DNA of 64,000 nt from contig OZ059894.1 in assembly GCA_964057225.1 (NCBI GenBank), positions 17,142,476 through 17,206,475 of the forward strand, given 5' to 3'. A program made the position numbers and the translations under genes. Below are positions 26,151-37,650 of this stretch, one piece after another (position 1 is the stretch's first letter; each line of letters starts with the position of its first letter). A model generated the notes under the pieces. It saw only the letters and a program-made list of their open reading frames with translations, did no database searches and was not told where the DNA came from. This DNA is from Auanema rhodensis. Lineage: Eukaryota; Nematoda; Chromadorea; Rhabditida; Rhabditidae.

Positions 26151-27645
26151 AAATACTTATTCATTCTTTTTGGTTTTCCTTATGGGACAGATAGATAATT
26201 ACTAAAGTAGTGACCTACTGTTTATATCAAAGATTGTCACTTTGATTCAAAATGTATTCGTATATTTCTATTTCTCTCTCATATAATTAATGTTTTGTTG
26301 ATTTTAAATGTTAAACATGAAGTAACTATGAAAGCATCTTTGAATTCATAATCCTTTATTACAAGGTGTGAAAGATGCAGAATGAGTAGCATCCGTTACC
26401 ATAGTTACATAGCACTTTGTTCTCTTAACCTATATAAGTACACATGTATACGCATATAGTTGGAATAATTAAGCTTTTCCTATAAACATTTTACATGTTC
26501 AAAGCTATCCAAACAATATTACACATATGACATTGCTCTTTTGTGTATTTTTTTTGCTAAATATGGTGTTTTTATGAATTCTTGCCTTCAAATTAGACAT
26601 CAATTCTCTTTATGTTTTGGTCATTCTCTATGAATAGCCTGAACGAAGTTAGTTGGAACACGATAAATTTGTTTTCGTTTTTGCCTTCTGTTCTTTCAGT
26701 TTTTTCCGAAATAGGGAATAGCATTTGGTTAGCTTGATCACGCTGTCCTATTTTCCTCTTTTTACGTTATTGTAGTAGATGACTTTTAGGTTTACTCGTA
26801 TATATGTCATATATATCTGATAACCTTACTTATTCTCTTATAATATCTCTTAAACTATTCATATTAGTCTATATCCTTATACACTACGAAATACTCACTT
26901 AGCCTCGGCTACTGGCCTCTTGCATTCAACACACGTGTGAACATGATATGTCATAGTACTTATAAAGGTTCTTATTCCAAGGGCTATTATAAGCAAAATT
27001 TAAAGTTGATTGAGGTTTTAGGTACTTCCATCTTTCGAAATTGAAAATATAGTTTAGTCATCCTTAAATATTGAATTCTTGTAAAGAAGGCCATTCCTTT
27101 CTTTTCATCTTAGAAATATTGGAAGCTGGGTCTGTTTGGGCATATCAAATATCTTTTCAAGTTCAGTAAACTGTCTATAAACTATAATAACTATACTTTC
27201 TTTTAATTTTGCCGATAACTTTAACTATATCTCTTTGTTTTCTTTTCAACATTGAAAGCTCTTTCTAAACTGTTTCCCTTAACTACAGCAGATTCTATAA
27301 ACTATTTTAAACCAATCCAAATTGAGAAGATGAGAAGAAAATATCCTTGTTAAACTTACGAGGAACTTGATGTCAAATATCTTTTTTTGATTCTCCGATC
27401 ATTCCTCTGACAATGCTGTCTTCTTTGCAGTTTTTCCGTTCTTACAGTTGCAAAATACAAATACACAAATACTTCCTATCAGATTTCTTCTTGCTCTACT
27501 TAAATTTTCATTTCGAATTTTTGCTCTTTACAACCAGAGTACACGGAATTCCCATGCCTTCCTGTGGATCAAGCAAGCTTCTTACTATCTTGTTTGCCTT
27601 TGTCAATCTCACCGTATCTTCTCGGGGCCACTTACCTTGTGTTCC

Positions 27646-27709
27646 GGACATCCACCGTAAGCTCCACCTCCATTGTCCAGCTCGTCCACGTTTCCTTCTC
27701 CCTCAACCT
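27646..27709 (-). CDS. orphan exon-like segment with perfect donor
   Basis: The minus-strand 64-nt segment reads VEGEGNVDELDNGGGAYGGC followed by PEHK. It is preceded by CCTTAG and followed by a consensus GTAAGT donor. The product is not recognised and no linked exon was found with confidence. Confidence 0.25.
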
Positions 27710-28702
27710 CTAAGGCTCATTTGCGTTACTCCTCCTACTCTTCTCTTTACCCTCCTCCTCTCCCATCATTCTTCCATTTATGGTCATCAGTGTGTATTTT
27801 TGATCCAAAAAACATACAGCAATTCTGATCTCTCACATATTCTTCATTAGTCTCCTTATTTGTCTTTTAGTATCTTCTCACTTTGCCATTCGTATACACA
27901 TCCTGCAACATTGGCTAGGTAAACAATTCTCGATGACTGTATTTGACTCCTCCTACTACAACTACTATCTTAGCTACTGCTATTCACGTAGACAACATTC
28001 TCATTTACCTTGTTCATATTTGGCTTTCTCTACATATGTATTCATATTCATATCTTTTATTCAAACTAGTTGTTCATCATGTTCTTCTAATTCACAAGAG
28101 TATATTTTTAAAAGTTTCGATCTCACTGTTGAAACTCTATTTACATTTGCCTATTTTCCTGTTCCATGTATTTTAGCTTCGTCTTCCGCTATGATATCAG
28201 TAGCATCAACAGATAAGAATTATGAAAGTGGAAAAAGAAATTGAGAAGAGAGCAAGGCAGGGGAACTGAGCAAGAAAGAGAAGGGGGGGGGGGCTGGTGA
28301 GGTAAATCCACTAAGAGAAAATGAGAGAAGGGCCGTGCATAGACCAGTCCTCTTCAGTCGACTATCAACAGTACGTCGTTCTCTAGTAGATCACTGGCTT
28401 TAACAATCTCTCTATCTTAATTTTTTTCTCTCATTCATTTTCTCTCTCCTGTTTTTATTAAATGTCTAATGAAATCCTCATCTATACATTGCTTGTCAAT
28501 CTCATGTTCAAGACACGGATTTTCTGTTTTTCAAATAAAAAAAAAAATAACTACATTTTGAAAAGATAACCTTTTGAAATACTTTCATGGATTTTCTTTA
28601 TTATATTTGATTATTCATTTTTCTTTTTATATAATTCCTCGTTTTTATATTCTTATTTAAATATTCATTTTTTTAGATTGAACCTTCGTATCAGAAAAAA
28701 CA

Positions 28703-30673
28703 ATGAACTTCCTATTTTGGCTGTTCATATTCGGTCTGAATGTTTTTTCTGCTCACAGTAAAGGATGTGAGCCAATTACTATACCTTTATGTCGTGGAAT
28801 TGGATATAACATGACTTCATTCCCTAATAGTTACGGACATGAGAAACAGGAAGAAGCTGGACTTGAAGTACACCAATTTTATCCATTAGTTGAGGTAAAA
28901 CATCTAACTATCTATAAAGGTTACTAATTGATTTGGCAATTTTAGGTAGGATGCTACCAACATTTGAAGTTTTTCCTCTGCACATTATATACACCTATCT
29001 GTCAAGATAATTACGATAAACCAATCCTTCCATGTATGGAACTTTGCTTAGAAGCTAAAAAAAGATGTAGTCCAATTATGCAAAGGTATATCTTACTTTA
29101 TATCAACTAATTTACATTTTACCTTCTTAGATATGGATTCCGTTGGCCGGAAACATTATACTGCGATTCATTGCCACGTATGGCAGACCAGTTAACATCA
29201 GGAAATATCTGCGCTGCTCCTCCAGACACCCCGAAACAGATGAAAAAACAACCGCAACATTTGCCTGTTTTACCTCTCGATCAGGGTCCTATTGTTGTGG
29301 ATATTGGAGATATCTCTGCTCCATCTAGCGACTGTGAATGCCGATGTGCTGCTCCATTCCAATCCGTTGCTAGTCGTCAAACGATGGTTGGAAATGTATC
29401 AGGATGTTCATACCCGTGCCATTCATCGCTATTGACTGAGAAGAACAAGCCTTTCTTAACCTCTTGGATGGGTGTTTGGTCTATCACCTGCTTCATATTA
29501 TCTGCTTTCACCTTTCTCACTTTCCTCATCGAAACTGATCGTTTCCAATATCCTGAGAGACCAATCTTCATGTTGGCTTTCTGCCAGATGATGGTATCTG
29601 TTGGATTTATCATTCGAGTATTTGTCGGTCACGAGCAAATTGCTTGTGATCAATACCGTATCCGAGGCGTAGAAGATGGTAACAGCAGTGTTTGCCTTTT
29701 GGTAAGAATACTGTTTTTCTAAACATTTATCTTATATTATGCTTTTAAGGTATTTCTTCTCACATATTTCTTCGGGATGGCAGCATCTGTTTGGTGGGTG
29801 GTGTTATCACTTACATGGGTCTTAGCAGCTGCCTCAAAATGGTCATCTGAAGCAATTGCTTCCTATTCGTTCTACTTCCACATTCTCGGATGGCTTGTAC
29901 CAGCTGGACAAACCGTTCTTGTTTTAATCTTCCACTCTATTGATGGAGATCCAGTAACTGGTATGTGTTATGTAGGAAATACTGATGTGATGGCTCTCCG
30001 CATTTTCGTTCTTGGTATGTTTTCATATGTTAATACTCAGCATATTCATTATCTTTTAGCTCCACTTGTTGTATACTTTGCTCTTGGTGTTCTCTTCTTG
30101 TTCGTCGGTTTCTTCAATTTATGGCGTATACGCAATGAAGTACAAAAGCAACACCCAGGACTTGACAATGCTTCTAAGCTCACTCAGCTCATGTCAAAAA
30201 TCGGAATATTCTCTGTTCTTTACACTGTACCAGCCCTCTTTGTCATTCTTGCTTTATTCTACGAGCAACATAACCGTCAAGCATGGGAAGAATCAGCACT
30301 CTGTCCATGTGCTGCTAAGACAACATCATCACATGATATGACTTTGATATTAGCACTCATCAAGACAGCCTGTATGTGTGTTGTTGGATGGACCAGTGGT
30401 GTCTGGATTTGTAGTCGCAAGACACTTTCCTCATGGCTTAATCTTATCTGCTGTCTCGGTAAGTATATTTTGATAATTCTTCTCATATCTAGCAGAATAA
30501 TCTAATAGACATTTCATTCATTTTTCTATTTTCCAGGTCGTCCAGTATCATCAACTAAGTATCAAGCAGCTGATATCTTATATGCCAAGAGCGATATATC
30601 GGCTCCCCCACACTTCTACAATACAGCACTCAGGCAAAATCATATCTATGGAGCTATTTCGAACAAGTTATAG
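28703..30673 (+). CDS. frizzled-family Wnt receptor
   Basis: Seven-pass Wnt receptor of the plasma membrane. Six exons (28703-28894, 28946-29085, 29131-29701, 29750-30014, 30060-30458, 30537-30673) join in frame to 567 residues. The signal peptide is [19 protein letters not shown]. The cysteine-rich Wnt-binding domain follows ([50 protein letters not shown]), then a Pro-rich linker. Membrane segments start near 29460 ([19 protein letters not shown]), with the frizzled-typical [17 protein letters not shown] loop and helix. The Dishevelled-binding KTxxxW motif is present as KTLSSW (about 30419-30436). The tail is short. The ATG lies 26 nt after a TTTTTTTAG acceptor-like tract near 28677, possibly a trans-splice site. 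No defect seen. Which nematode paralogue (lin-17, mom-5, mig-1, cfz-2) it matches cannot be settled here. Confidence 0.96.
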
Positions 30674-33045
30674 GCATATGTAACATATGGTTCCTATTTT
30701 AAAATTATTCTTGATCATATCAAGATTAATATACGCATGATATACAATTAGTTTGAACATTTTTCAACAACACAAAACACCGATATTCCGGTCATCTAGT
30801 CGTTTTAACTTCATATGATTCTTTCTAACTCTCTGATAATATATAATATATCCTTTCATTATTCCAAAATCAAACTTTTATATATTTACAGTAAAGAGCT
30901 TGTCCACACATTGGTTATCATGTGATAGTTATTTCTTATACCAAATGTTGTTGTTTGTCATCATTATCTTTGAAATTTCGTTTTTTTATCTTTAAGATAT
31001 AGCCTTTATGTACATATTCATGATTCTTCTATGAAATGATCTCAGGATGAAATCTAATTATTCAATCAAATATTGTAATTATCCACCTGACTGAGCTTAA
31101 TTTTCCACAGCTTGACAAGATTATTCAGGGTATGCTTGTTCGAGAAATGTTTTCTTATAAATAAATGTATTTTATTAAATCATTAAGTATTATAATCTAA
31201 TATGAATATAAATAGATTAATGAAAATTGAATCATAGAACGGTTGCTTGTGTAATATTAGACATGAAATGCAACTATAAAACTCAACTAAATCATCATGA
31301 TCTGTGATTGATCATCTGTGAATGAATTGTTTGGAATTTATTTTTTTTATAATCAACTATGCATCTCATATACGTATATCACAATGAATATTGAAATTAA
31401 AAAACTATGCTTAAAACTGGCTGTTTCCGAAAAACACGTGGAAAAAGCAGAATACGTGATAGTGATATGGAATCAGCGAAAATATATATACGAAATGTTT
31501 CATATTAAAAAGTTCAAAAACGAATTTTTCGAAATTTTAAATTTCTCTATGAACCATATTCGTACCTATCTTATATTGAACAATGAAAACGGGTTTTTCC
31601 ATTGTTGGTGAACCAACGTACGGGAATTAAAGGATTAAATCTGAGAAAAAATGAAAATGAGTATAAAAAGTTGAGAAAATCTATAGGAAACTGGATTATT
31701 GGAAGTTTTTATCAAAAAAGTAATTAATATTCTTCTCATTAAATATATATAAATATATATAGACATATAGATATATAGATAAAGAGATATTTTTAAGTAA
31801 TAAAATTAAAAAAAAATTATTTTTATAGTAATTTACAAATAAAATTAAAAAATATAAACAAAAATAAATTGAAGAAAAATTAAAAAACATTGAAGAGAAA
31901 TGCTTATTTCTTTTCAATTAAAACAAAAAACTGAAGAAATATCGTTAAACAGGATATAAATACTGTAAAGGCAGACTATTCAGATTTTTTATTAATTATA
32001 AATTTATTTAAAGAGTGTACAGGGAAGCTAATTAGCTATATATGATGATTAACTGTTATTATTATTTTTATTAAACTAACTGGAAATGAGTATATGCACA
32101 GGTGTAGTGTACTATGGTTCCGATAAGAAGAACCATAAGATCTTTATGAGGCTCTATGATAAAAAAAAGATGAAAATACGAGAGAATTATCGGTCTTGTA
32201 ACATCTGTGATACTTTTCAGATAAGACACTCTACAACTGCGTTCTTCGATATTGTCCAAGGCTGTTCACCATTTGCAGGTGTGAAAGCTGCAGCTTCTGC
32301 AAAGCTATATAAAAACTATTGAATGACATGTAAATCTCCTCGAAATACAACCATTTTTTGAAATTCATGAGTTTCTTTTGTAGATTCTTACAAATTTTAT
32401 TACAAATCCAATAAGATTGATAGCATTCGCCAATGATTCTGCGATGAACTTTTTATAGAATCAACTTTTTTTCATGAAAGTTTTAGCATATCCGATTCAT
32501 AATTGATTAGAACAATGAATTTTGAATAAAATAATATATAGACAAATAGATTATTTGTAAAAGAAAGAAAGTAAGAAAAGTGAAAGTACTGATATGTTTT
32601 GATAATATTATAACAGGAAAGATGGCATATGAATTAGAACAAGAAATAATATAATTCTTTTTGGGTACTTTTGAATAGCTAAGAAGCTATAATCTTTGAT
32701 CTTCTCACATATATTTTCAAATAAAAATAGTGAAAGATTCTGAAAATCTAGAATCATAAAAAAGCTTGAAATACATATAGTTACATCATAAAGAAAAATG
32801 AAAGTTGTTGCAATTAGAAGCGATACATGATACATTATGATCTAGTAGAATTTTGTACTAATTTTTAATTATTTCACCATTTACAAGACAAGAAAAGGTG
32901 AAAAATATTGGAAACATGAATAATTTTTGTTAAAAAAAAAAGGAAAATCGCTAAGCTTGAATGGTAAACTCTATCTTTTCGGGATTTGTGAGGATTATCT
33001 ATCAAATATGGGAATTCTTATTCAGTTGAATTTAATAAACCTCCG
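30674..33045. other. intergenic, AT-rich
   Basis: This holds the frizzled 3' flank and low-complexity DNA. The only coding-like part is around 32100-32320, where both strands are open (see findings). No gene is supported. Confidence 0.5.
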
Positions 33046-33233
33046 ATGATACAGGACAATGTTCTGATTCAAAGTTTCAAAAAAATGACTTCCTTAGCAA
33101 AAATTCTGCTAGATCCATTTATTCGGTATTGAACAAGCTAATCTTATAGAAAAAAAGAAGGCCTTCTACGAACTAGTGTCGCTTGGCGCCCCGAAACCTG
33201 CGTCAGGTTCCAGGTTCTTGCATACGCCCTGCA

Positions 33234-33243
33234 AGTATATAAG
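33234..33243 (+). promoter_or_regulatory. TATA-box core promoter
   Basis: The sequence AAGTATATAAGG lies about 400 bp before the ATG of the repeat-protein gene, after a short inverted repeat (CTTGCA...TGCAAG). A splice donor-like GTAATC near 33350 and acceptor TTCTTCTAG at about 33626 suggest a spliced 5' leader. The whole element recurs in copy 2. Confidence 0.6.
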
Positions 33244-33642
33244 GCCACTGATTGCCCACAAGAACAAGCCACATCGAGCAGTTCGAGCTTTCCAAAGCAT
33301 CAGCATTTCTTAAGAATTTACTGATCTATCAGAGAGTTTACAGAACCATGTAATCCATAAGGCTTTTAAACGTATATCTGACTTAGTTTGAATTTGTTAT
33401 TCGTTCCACTTCCATTTCTGAAAAGAAAATCTGTAATAATCGTACTTCTTCTAAATCTTTTCACTTCGGCTTTATAATCAAGCCAACACGACTACCTTCA
33501 CAACTATTCTTTCCTGAATTTTCTTGTATTTTCAAAGAACTACACATACATATTTCCTTTCCTTTACAAAGATTTTCTCAATATTCTTTCCACTAATATT
33601 AATTTTCTAAAATATTTTCTTCTAGACTTACTTTTCTTCAAC

Positions 33643-34519
33643 ATGCAATTCGTCATTGTCGCCCTTGCCCTTGTCGCTGGAAGCAACGCTTTCCTTTTCG
33701 GAGGTAGCGGATGCGGGTATGAAGCTTTCTTACCGTTTTTAGCAACTCACTTCGCTTATTTCAGAGGAGGATGCGGAGGATGCGGAGGAGGACTTTCACT
33801 TCCATCTCTTCCAGCTCTTCACCTTCCATCCCTTGGAGGAGGATGCGGAGGAGGATGCGGAGCTGCCCCAAGCCCATGTGGAGCCCCAGCCCCAGTTGCC
33901 GGTGGATGCGGAGCCGCCCCAGCTGCTTCTGGATGTGGAGGAGGGTACGAAATCCGCCTTATAAAATCTTCAAAACTGTACTGATATTTAGATTCGCTGC
34001 TCCAGCCCCAGCTCCAGTCTATAGCGCCCCAGTTCCAGCCCCAGCCCCAGTCTACAGCGCTCCAGCCCCAGCCCCAGTCTACAGCGCTCCAGCCCCAGCC
34101 CCAGTTTACAGCGCTCCAGCTCCAGCTCCAGTCTTCAGCGCTCCAGCCCCAGTTGCCGCTCCTGTATACACCCAACAAGTCTCTGCCCCAGTTGCCGCTC
34201 CAGTATACACCCAACAAGCCCCAGTAGCCGCTCCAGTATACGCCCCAGCTTCTGTTCAATCTGCTCCAGTCAGCTCTGGATTCGGAGGATACGCTTCTGC
34301 CCCAGTTGGAGCCGGAGCTGCCCCACTCCCAGTTTCCGGAGGATACGCCGCCCCAGTCCAATCCACCTTCGCTGAATCAGTTATCGCCCCAGCCGCTGCT
34401 CCAGCTCCAGCTCCAGTCTACCAACCAGCCGCTCAAGTCGCCGGAGGAGTAAGTTACCTAAATTGACTATCCTAACTATATTTCATAATTTTCAGAGCTA
34501 CGTTGTCGGAAGAAAGTAA
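33643..34519 (+). CDS. secreted Gly/Cys- and Ala-Pro-Val-Tyr-repeat structural protein, copy 1
   Basis: Probably an extracellular matrix (cuticle or eggshell-like) structural protein; this role is inferred from composition only. The signal peptide is MQFVIVALALVAGSNA. Exon 1 ends in a Gly/Cys region. After a roughly 50-nt intron (GTATGAAGC...TTTCAG) come GGCGGCGGG-type repeats, SLPSLPALHLPSL and APSPCGAPAPVAGGC. A second intron (about 33942-33990) leads to the repeat exon with five or more APAPVYS units, AAPVYTQQ units and a Gly/Tyr/Ala-rich tail. A third intron (from 34450) leads to the last exon, SYVVGRK-stop. It has no Lys/Arg inside the repeats. The codons are GC-rich and uniform, implying strong expression. 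Large frames on other strands here are shadows caused by this composition. Confidence 0.85.
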
Positions 34520-34716
34520 ATTTACTTCATATTTCAAAGATTTATCCTATATGTACATTTCGTGAATAAACAGATTTTCACTTATTAATTTCTTAATTTA
34601 CATTCAACGATCAACATGAAAAGCCTTGAAAATAATTTAAAAATGAACAATCACACTGAAATGACTTTGAATATTACAAGGATATTCAACATTTAATTCT
34701 CCTTATAAATTTTTAT

Positions 34717-34782
34717 TTATTTTGAACTTTTTAGTCAATTTATACATATTATGTTCAAAATTGACTAAAAAGTTCAAAATAA
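34717..34782. repeat. 25-bp perfect inverted repeat (hairpin)
   Basis: Arms 34717-34741 and 34758-34782 are exact reverse complements separated by 16 nt. It lies about 200 bp after the repeat-protein stop codon and is present again in copy 2. Confidence 0.92.
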
Positions 34783-34846
34783 AGTTCAACATATCTTATT
34801 CAATATCTTGTTATTCCTTCAAAAATAATCTGTCGAGTTTATAGAT

Positions 34847-35849
34847 TTTTTCTTCATTGATCAAATTTAAATGAAAAAATTAGCATATGTTATATGTTCT
34901 ATTCTTCTTGTAAAATTTATGTGATCAGTTGGATTTGTTACACGTTCAACATCCCCATCTGTTTTGTACATTGCATAGTTTATAAACTTATTATGTGATT
35001 ATATAGTTATTAGTTCTATATAAATATCGGTGAACAAGAAAACTGGCTAAGACGTTGCGTGGCATGATTGCTATAGATTAACGTAAGAGGAAGTAACATA
35101 TTTCATAAGAACAGCGGGAACTAGGTATAGGTCCATGGACTGTGACGATCGAAATACGTGAAAGATGGTGTGGTAATCTCAAAATCTATGGATATTTCAG
35201 AAGCTTGATGTCGGTATTTAGAAGTGACACTGGAGTGATGTAGGTGAGAAAGCTGGGTTTGAAGAGTTAGAAGTAATCAACTTCTGGAATAATATACGTT
35301 GAACAATATTAATCTGACCATCGGAGCAGATACTAAGGAATACACAAGTAGTAACCTGAAGTAATGAAAATCCCATGAGAATACTGAAGTTTGTTCGAAT
35401 GAAATGATGAAGCAATTTATCTTCTTTTTTCTAAAATATTCATTTCTAATATATATATGTATATATATATATATATATTATTTTATTATTTATGTTTGTA
35501 TACAATATAATCTTATTTAATCATTTTAATAATCTTAATAATCTTAATATAATAAAAATTCATGAAACAATATGTTATATATCTTTCATCAAATCTTATT
35601 AATTGACGTAGTTTTCGCAATCGAGCAGTTCAGCGTTGATGTTTGAAAAAGTGGTAAATGCGAAGAAATGTCGCAACCCTACAAAGACATTGAGCTTCAC
35701 TTCCAGTTCATAATGACACCGGATACGGAATCTTTCTGCTTGTTCTTAAAAAAACTCGAAGGAAAGAATTTATCAATGAAAAAATTCTTAATAATTCTAA
35801 CTGACTACGCATAGAAACCCTATGTCATCAACGTAATTGGTCACGATCA
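34847..35849. other. spacer between duplicated genes
   Basis: AT-rich, with a (TA)n tract near 35449-35479. About 80 bp at 35562-35641 is homologous to 37658-37738 beyond copy 2. No gene seen. Confidence 0.6.
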
Positions 35850-36446
35850 ATGATACAGGACAATGTTCTGATTCAAAGTTTCAAAAAAATGACTTCCTTA
35901 GCAAAAATTCTGCTAGATCCATTTATTCGGTATTGAACAAGCTAATCTTATAGAAAAAAAGAAGGCCTTCTACGAACTAGTGTCGCTTGGCGCCCCGAAA
36001 CCTGCGTCAGGTTCCAGGTTCTTGCATACGCCCTGCAAGTATATAAGGCCACTGATTGCCCACAAGAACAAGCCACATCGAGCAGTTCGAGCTTTCCAAA
36101 GCATCAGCATTTCTTAAGAATTTACTGATCTATCAGAGAGTTTACAGAACCATGTAATCCATAAGGCTTTTAAACGTATATCTGACTTAGTTTGAATTTG
36201 TTATTCGTTCCACTTCCATTTCTGAAAAGAAAATCTGTAATAATCGTACTTCTTCTAAATCTTTTCACTTCGGCTTTATAATCAAGCCAACACGACTACC
36301 TTCACAACTATTCTTTCCTGAATTTTCTTGTATTTTCAAAGAACTACACATACATATTTCCTTTCCTTTACAAAGATTTTCTCAATATTCTTTCCACTAA
36401 TATTAATTTTCTAAAATATTTTCTTCTAGACTTACTTTTCTTCAAC

Positions 36447-37323
36447 ATGCAATTCGTCATTGTCGCCCTTGCCCTTGTCGCTGGAAGCAACGCTTTCCTT
36501 TTCGGAGGTAGCGGATGCGGGTATGAAGCTTTCTTACCGTTTTTAGCAACTCACTTCGCTTATTTCAGAGGAGGATGCGGAGGATGCGGAGGAGGACTTT
36601 CACTTCCATCTCTTCCAGCTCTTCACCTTCCATCCCTTGGAGGAGGATGCGGAGGAGGATGCGGAGCTGCCCCAAGCCCATGTGGAGCCCCAGCCCCAGT
36701 CGCCGGTGGATGCGGAGCCGCCCCAGCTGCTTCTGGATGTGGAGGAGGGTACGAAATCCGCCTTATAAAATCTTCAAAACTGTACTGATATTTAGATTCG
36801 CTGCTCCAGCCCCAGCTCCAGTCTATAGCGCCCCAGTTCCAGCCCCAGCCCCAGTCTACAGCGCTCCAGCCCCAGCCCCAGTCTACAGCGCTCCAGCTCC
36901 AGCTCCAGTCTACAGCGCTCCAGCTCCAGCTCCAGTCTTCAGCGCTCCAGCTCCAGTAGCCGCTCCAGTATACACCCAACAAGTCTCTGCCCCAGTTGCC
37001 GCTCCAGTATACACCCAACAAGCCCCAGTAGCCGCTCCAGTATACGCCCCAGCTTCTGTTCAATCTGCTCCAGTCAGCTCTGGATTCGGAGGATACGCTT
37101 CTGCCCCAGTTGGAGCCGGAGCTGCCCCACTCCCAGTTTCCGGAGGATACGCCGCCCCAGTCCAATCCACCTTCGCTGAATCAGTTATCGCCCCAGCCGC
37201 TGCTCCAGCTCCAGCTCCAGTCTACCAACCAGCCGCTCAAGTCGCCGGAGGAGTAAGTTACCTAAATTGACTATCCTAACTATATTTCATAATTTTCAGA
37301 GCTACGTTGTCGGAAGAAAGTAA
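36447..37323 (+). CDS. secreted Gly/Cys- and Ala-Pro-Val-Tyr-repeat structural protein, copy 2
   Basis: Same exon structure as copy 1 and, as far as I can read, the same protein. The DNA differs at scattered synonymous positions in the repeat exon, where CCAGCCCCAG-type units are replaced by CCAGCTCCAG-type units, plus a GTT/GTC change before the second intron. The promoter and leader are copied intact, so it should be expressed like copy 1. The role is inferred as for copy 1. Confidence 0.85.
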
Positions 37324-37520
37324 ATTTACTTCATATTTCAAAGATTTATCCTATATGTACATTTCGTGAATAAACAGATTTTCACTTATTAATTTCTTAA
37401 TTTACATTCAACGATCAACATGAAAAGCCTTGAAAATAATTTAAAAATGAACAATCACACTGAAATGACTTTGAATATTACAAGGATATTCAACATTTAA
37501 TTCTCCTTATAAATTTTTAT

Positions 37521-37586
37521 TTATTTTGAACTTTTTAGTCAATTTATACATATTATGTTCAAAATTGACTAAAAAGTTCAAAATAA
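37521..37586. repeat. 25-bp perfect inverted repeat (hairpin), copy 2
   Basis: Exact copy of the hairpin at 34717-34782, at the same distance from the stop codon. Confidence 0.9.
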
Positions 37587-37650
37587 AGTTCAACATATCT
37601 TATTCAATATCTTGTTATTCCTTCAAAAATAATCTGTCGAGTTTATAGAT

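Larger units (their letters stand above)
12181..28702. other. 16.5-kb gene-poor region, pyrimidine-rich plus strand from about 14.6 kb
   Basis: No gene could be built here. Long open frames (for example about 20.3-20.8, 25.1-25.5 and 27.4-27.8 kb) are T/C-rich, rich in Phe/Leu/Ser, and have no recognisable domain. Small exon-like islands are listed separately (13150-13237, 18587-18629, 25003-25051, 26031-26150, 27646-27709). A G10 run lies at about 28285-28294. The interval may hold long introns or distal regulatory DNA of neighbouring genes. Confidence 0.5.
33046..34846. repeat. 1.8-kb segmental duplication, copy 1
   Basis: Matches 35850-37650 at a constant offset of 2,804 bp, so there is no net indel over 1,801 bp. 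Promoter, 5' leader, introns and 3' flank look identical. The differences I see are a handful of synonymous changes in the Ala/Pro repeat exon and nearby Gly-rich exon. Confidence 0.95.
35850..37650. repeat. 1.8-kb segmental duplication, copy 2
   Basis: Direct-orientation partner of 33046-34846. Homology stops abruptly on both sides (CTCCGATGATACAGG versus CGATCAATGATACAGG at the left; TATAGATTTT versus TATAGATATC at the right). Confidence 0.95.

Noticed and set aside
27413-27850. 145-codon plus-strand open frame
   Set aside because: No recognisable motif, T/C-rich. The minus strand holds a better exon-like segment.
33771-34466. Long plus-frame (231 codons) and minus-frame (180 codons) open frames over the matrix-protein gene, also at 36575-37270
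   Set aside because: Caused by the GC-rich repetitive codons of the real gene. Without signal peptide or sensible start; the spliced frame with a signal peptide explains the region.
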